This document shows, one piece after another, positions 60,165 through 64,000 of a stretch of DNA of 64,000 bases. Location of the stretch: positions 538,501 to 602,500 of the forward strand of contig NW_027464588.1 of the NCBI RefSeq assembly GCF_043290135.1, in the 5' to 3' direction. Source of the stretch: Rhipicephalus microplus (Eukaryota; Arthropoda; Arachnida; Ixodida; Ixodidae). Every line of letters starts with the position of its first letter. The stretch's first letter is position 1. The notes beneath the pieces were generated by a model that saw only the letters and a program-made list of their open reading frames with translations, ran no database searches and was not told the DNA's origin. Made by a program: the position numbers and the translations under genes.

Positions 60165-60350
60165 ATATATGTCTGCCATGGTGGATCAGTGGATACGGTG
60201 CTCTGCTGCTGACCCGAAGGTCGTGAGTTCGATTCCGGCCGTGGCGGTCGCATTTTGGAAAATAGTAAATGAGAGAGGCTTGCACTCTGTCAAGTCAGCG
60301 CACGTTAAAGGACACAAGTTTTGGGGCACAAGACCCCAGCTATATTAGTA
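60165..60350 (+). mobile_element. tRNA-derived SINE of a second subfamily
   Basis: The head GCCATGGTGGATCAGTGG and B box GAGTTCGATTCCGG are tRNA-like. The body differs from the Ruka-type copies (GAGAGGCTTGCACTC ... GTTAAAGGACACAAGTT). Confidence 0.7.
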
Positions 60351-60719
60351 TATGTATAGCAAATATAGTTCATGTGTGGCACCGGTCCTGTGCGTCATTT
60401 TTCTCGGCATATAACGAGTGTTTAAACGGAGCAAGAAGATTTATCTCGCAGTTCAGTGACGCGCACACGGTCATGTGTTACTGAAAGAAGCCAAATCTGT
60501 CTAACAAGCTTGTAGAATATCGTATTCGGGCTTGCCCCAAGTCCGCTGGATCGAAACTTGGACGCAATCACGTGCATGTCAATGAAATGAAAATGAGAGA
60601 GAGTGATGTGACCGAAGAGGGTTGAAGCTGACACCCAGGATCCCGCGTGCAAGAACTTTTGCAAGGCTTCTTACAAAAAGTACACCCAAAATAATTTATA
60701 TACATGTTTAGAAACAGTG

Positions 60720-61290
60720 TGTATTTACTTAAACCACGTAGTACCTACTATGAGATGGCATAGCAGTCCCAGTTGCCATCAAACCAATGCATCTCTGTTT
60801 AAAAAAAGTGTCTAACGATTTAAAACACTTCGTATTCTACTATAAGACAGCGCTGATTCGTGTGCGTAAAACAAAATAAGTTATGATTTAGAGTAATTTG
60901 TACACTACTATGGAAGAGCAGAAAGCCATCCCTGTTTCGATCAAAAAAGAAGACCAATTCGTGTGTTTAGGAAAAGTGTTTAACGCATATGAGTAGTTTG
61001 TAATCGACTGCAATGAGCGCTATATAAAGTTGGCTTCTGCATTTCTGATGGAGGCGGAAATGTTGTAGGACCGTCTGCTCAGATTTAGGTGCACGTTAGA
61101 GAACTCCCGGTGGTCGAAATTTCCGGAGCCCTCCCCTACGGCGCTCTCATAATCATATGGTGGTTTCGGGAGGTTAAATCCCACATATCAATCAATAAAG
61201 TTGGCTTGTTTGGGAAAAGTGTTTCACTATTTAGAGTGCTTCGTACTCTACTATAGGGGAGTTGGAAGCCACAAAGAGCTTAGGAGGCTA
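60720..61290 (+). repeat. diverged ~100-bp tandem repeats
   Basis: Units share CTTCGTACTCTACTAT, AAGCCA and GTTTAGGAAAAGTGTTTAA. At least three are seen, with a SINE inside one. Single related units occur near 43130-43260. The repeat is old and irregular. Confidence 0.5.
61037..61194 (+). mobile_element. Ruka-type SINE, 5' truncated
   Basis: Only the body and tail are present, from CTGCATTTCTGATGGAGGCG to CACATATCAATCA. Perfect 13-bp duplications ATAAAGTTGGCTT flank it (61024-61036 and 61195-61207). Confidence 0.92.
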
Positions 61291-61695
61291 TTCAAAGCAC
61301 GGTGGAAGGTTTTGACGGGACATTAAAAATAATTTGATTCAGTTTAGATTGACACGCTGCACTCTGACAATTTTCATTTCATACGTTTCACTACCACAAG
61401 TACGCTATTAGCGGAGGAAATCAATGTTGAGGATGTATTTTAGAATTTCATGCCGTAATCATCATGCGTGGCGTCGAAAATTCCAAAACGTATGTTTTTT
61501 TTATTCTCATGACATACGGCTGGAATATGTTTTCTGAGGCTGCATATGCTAGGTATGGCTTACACTGGGGACAATGTGCTTCGTTTTCATCAACTGGATT
61601 CTTTATACGTAGACAACCAGCAGACGCCTTCAAAATGTAGGGCGTCATCGCGTTTGGTGCGGGAATCTCCAGGTGGCGCCTCCACCCGCATTTCT

Positions 61696-61747
61696 AAAGA
61701 CGATAGTCTTTCTTGGGGACCTTCGACGCTTCGACGCAAAAACTTTG

Positions 61748-61837
<90 letters not shown>

Positions 61838-62436
61838 CTGTACATTTGTCTGTTTGTCCACCATTACCCCCGAATCGGGTACTTTAAACAGCACCAGCCA
61901 ATACCCTGAACGGCCGACCCCATCCGCTGCGCCCACCAATGTTGCTCAAGAATTAGCGTTCATACGTGTGCGATTGTGAATTAAAAAGCAAATATTGCGC
62001 ATATCTAAGGCATCATACCAACTCGTATATATTCTGCATGTTCGTCTTTTACTAGAAAAGGCATACAGGAGTAATTCTAAGGACCGTAGCGCTTATCACG
62101 CTGCGCTGACCATGCAACGCTTGCACGAAGAAGCGAGTGTTTCCAACGCTTTGCTAAGACGAGATGGTGGTGGCCCCTACCCGTCGCCTTGCGTCCTACA
62201 CCTCTGAGACGGGCGCGCACGCCCGTCTCAAGGCCACGCGCTATATTTTCCAAAGAAAACTGCCAGATGGTGCTCATGTCTCACGTGTGACGTGACTTGA
62301 TGCGCTCATTCACCTCTGCTGCACGCTCGAGGCACTCTATAGCGAGCGCCTCCGGAATACTATTCACCGATGTTCTTGCGCAAAACATCAAATAAAGGTT
62401 TTCTTCACTCTCCCCACACGCAAGACTATCGTCTTT
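61696..62436 (+). repeat. element with hairpin ends and a GTCT array
   Basis: The left end is AAAGACGATAGTCTTT (61696-61711) and the right end AAGACTATCGTCTTT (62422-62436). Each can fold on itself and both are inverted relative to each other. A GTCT array (61748-61845) follows the left end. A diverged relative lies at 45580-46160. No coding capacity. Confidence 0.6.
61748..61845 (+). repeat. GTCT tetranucleotide array
   Basis: About 24 GTCT units with a single GTCC variant. Encodes only a Cys-Leu-Ser-Val repeat in all three frames, so not a gene. Confidence 0.9.
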
Positions 62437-62595
62437 CGACGACATTTGCAGATTACATGCAGATACGGGGCCTATTTTTCCCTCGTTTTCTCACTTACCA
62501 AGCGTCTTGTTACTGTAAGAGTGGTGTTTTTGCGGTCGTTAAATTGTAGTTTAATAATACGCAAAAATTCGTTTGATCTATCGTGTTTCTTCCAG

Positions 62596-62610
62596 AAACA
62601 AGTCATCTGA
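62596..62610 (+). CDS. Host gene last exon (KQVI, stop)
   Basis: Acceptor ATCGTGTTTCTTCCAG, then AAACAAGTCATC and TGA in phase 0, so the protein would end soon after the unit 5 Cys pair. The 3' UTR would follow, but I see no AATAAA within the next 500 bases, which weakens the call. Confidence 0.5.
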   Translation, partial: KQVI

Positions 62611-62719
62611 ACATCACAACAGCACAAAGCCATGGAGTACACACGAGACGAGAAGGCTGTGAAGGATAGCGAGAGCGCTACTTGTATGGCGGTCCAAACA
62701 TGCGCTTCTCGTCAAGTGT

Positions 62720-62918
62720 TTTAGGGGCGAACCCCATTATTGTCTAGCGCAGTCCCTCGTCCTTCCGGCGTAGCCAGCACGGCACGGCACCGACCGACCG
62801 ACCGACCGACCGACCGACCGACCGACCGACCGACCGACCGACCGACCGACCGACCGACCGACCGACTCTTCACCCCACTCTTCATCATTCACTCCGTGGA
62901 TACACTGTAATTTTTTTA
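62720..62918 (-). repeat. Helentron-like element with a GACC array
   Basis: Shortest family member: hairpin AGGGGCGAACCCC (62723-62735) on the left and the 5' terminus (CCCCACTCTTCATCATTCAC then TCCGTGGATACACTG) on the right. The centre is a GACC array (62791-62867). Confidence 0.7.
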
Positions 62919-63081
62919 GGTGGTGGTGGTGGTAGTAAACACATATTTGAAAATTGGCAGATCCTACGTACAATGGGAATCGCTGATATGCGAAGCACGA
63001 ATGAGGAAGCTCGATATGTAACTTTAAAACCAGCACAGCAATAGGAGGTGAAAGTAAATGATGCCGTAAGTGACTTTCATG

Positions 63082-63176
63082 AGGATGATATGTGGGGTTT
63101 AACGTCCCAAAACCACCATATGATTATGAGAGACACCTTAGTGGAAGGCTCCGGAAATTTCGACCACCTGGGGTAC
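63082..63176 (-). mobile_element. Ruka-type SINE, heavily 5' truncated
   Basis: Only 95 bp of tail and body (GATATGTGGGGTTTAACGTC to CGACCACCTGGGG). Perfect duplications GTGACTTTCATG flank it (63070-63081 and 63177-63188). Confidence 0.9.
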
Positions 63177-63189
63177 GTGACTTTCATGT

Positions 63190-64000
63190 GATGATGATCA
63201 CGTTTAAACGTGTCATTTACCTTCGTCATCTATTCACGTCACCTGATATCGAATTTGGTATATGTGCAGCTAAGCGAAATGGCTGCGAGCACGCTATTAG
63301 CGCAGCATGTAATAATGTTTTACGCGACACGAATATTATGATTATCATGTTTGGACGTGTCACATACTTTCGTCGTCCATTCACGTCCCGTAATACCAAG
63401 CTTGGTATATGTTAAGCTAGCGAAATGGTGGCGAGCGCACGTAACGTTGGCGCGCGTTCACGCTTGGCGCAGCGATACTATACGCTAGCAAAACGCGAGT
63501 GCTCTATTGTCTGACACTATAGGCGCGACCAGCGTCTGTTGGCGAAGCCCGGCGGCAACCGGCTCGAAACGTGACATGCTGCACTTCGCGCCGACGACGT
63601 TACCTATAGACAGCACCGCGTCTGCTTAGCTTTGTGACGGAAGGACGTCGGGCGCGTTGAAACGCGCATGCGTCAAAGCAATGCACCGCGGCGTGCGCCT
63701 GCGAGTATATGCCAGGCAGATCGGCGCCTGGCGTGGCATCGCCAGCGCGACGCGCGCCAGGTCTCGTCGAAGTGTTTTGGCGCCTTGAGTGTGGCACATA
63801 GTGATGTTCTTCCACGACACGCATCTCATGATTACCATGTTTGCGCCAGCCACATACCTTACCATCCATTCACGTGACGTAATACCAAGTTTCGCATATG
63901 TGAAGCTAGCGAAACGGCCACGAGAGCATCATCAGTGTGGCATTTAGTCTTGTTACATGACACGCGTTAGATCAGTACCATGTTTTCACCAGTCACACAC
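63190..64000 (-). repeat. inverted relative of the 19-20.5 kb repeat block
   Basis: The ~140-bp unit is present reversed (AAACGTGTCATTTACCTTCG, TATTCACGTCACCTGATA). The GC-rich insert is present too (GGCGCCTGGCGTGGCATCGC at about 63723). It continues past the window end. Confidence 0.65.

Overview
The window looks like a piece of a hard-tick (Ixodidae) nuclear genome. This is inferred from three things: repeated copies of a ~240-bp tRNA-derived SINE of the Ruka type described in ixodid ticks, very large introns, and a dense nested load of I-type, EN/RT and Ty3/gypsy retroelements. There is no bacterial or organellar signature. The species cannot be fixed from sequence alone.

The only host gene I can support is one plus-strand gene spread over about 60 kb (2349-62610). 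I found twelve coding exons by splice sites, phase and internal repetition: 2349-2414, 15551-15700, 20727-20774, 23062-23208, 25542-25580, 28086-28214, 29487-29525, 36682-36810, 45495-45539, 56878-57000, 59274-59312 and 62596-62610. Every exon begins and ends in phase 0. Long exons (41-50 codons) alternate with short exons (13-16 codons). Four of five long exons carry Cys at residue 12, and four of five short exons carry Cys at residue 4. The product is therefore built of about five ~55-65-residue units with a Cys pair each. The 5' exons lie upstream of the window, and I cannot name the family.

The rest is intronic repeat DNA. Region 1-2106 is the 3' half of a dead Ty3/gypsy element with its LTR. 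Region 4.7-7.9 kb holds microsatellite-bearing Helentron-like elements, one containing a PIF/Harbinger-type MITE (6172-6818) and a second mobile element (6904-7767). The latter carries an array of heat-shock elements, a TATA box, an initiator and 5' splice donors; a second copy sits at 30142-30810. Region 8.0-14.1 kb is a minus-strand gypsy element broken by a SINE and an I-type LINE. Region 18.4-20.5 kb holds a long ATCT array and ~140-bp repeats. Region 29.6-35.6 kb has a decayed LINE carrying the second heat-shock element copy, then a Helentron-like element split by a young LINE with a 996-codon frame. Region 38.6-44.99 kb has three Helentron-like copies, tRNA-derived foldbacks and two LINE remnants. 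Region 47.0-52.75 kb is a nearly full-length but dead I-type LINE. Region 55.9-64 kb has SINEs, simple-sequence arrays, a near-perfect 60-bp palindrome and an inverted copy of the 19-20 kb repeat block.

The two results I would follow first are the modular Cys-pair gene and the mobile heat-shock promoter cassette.
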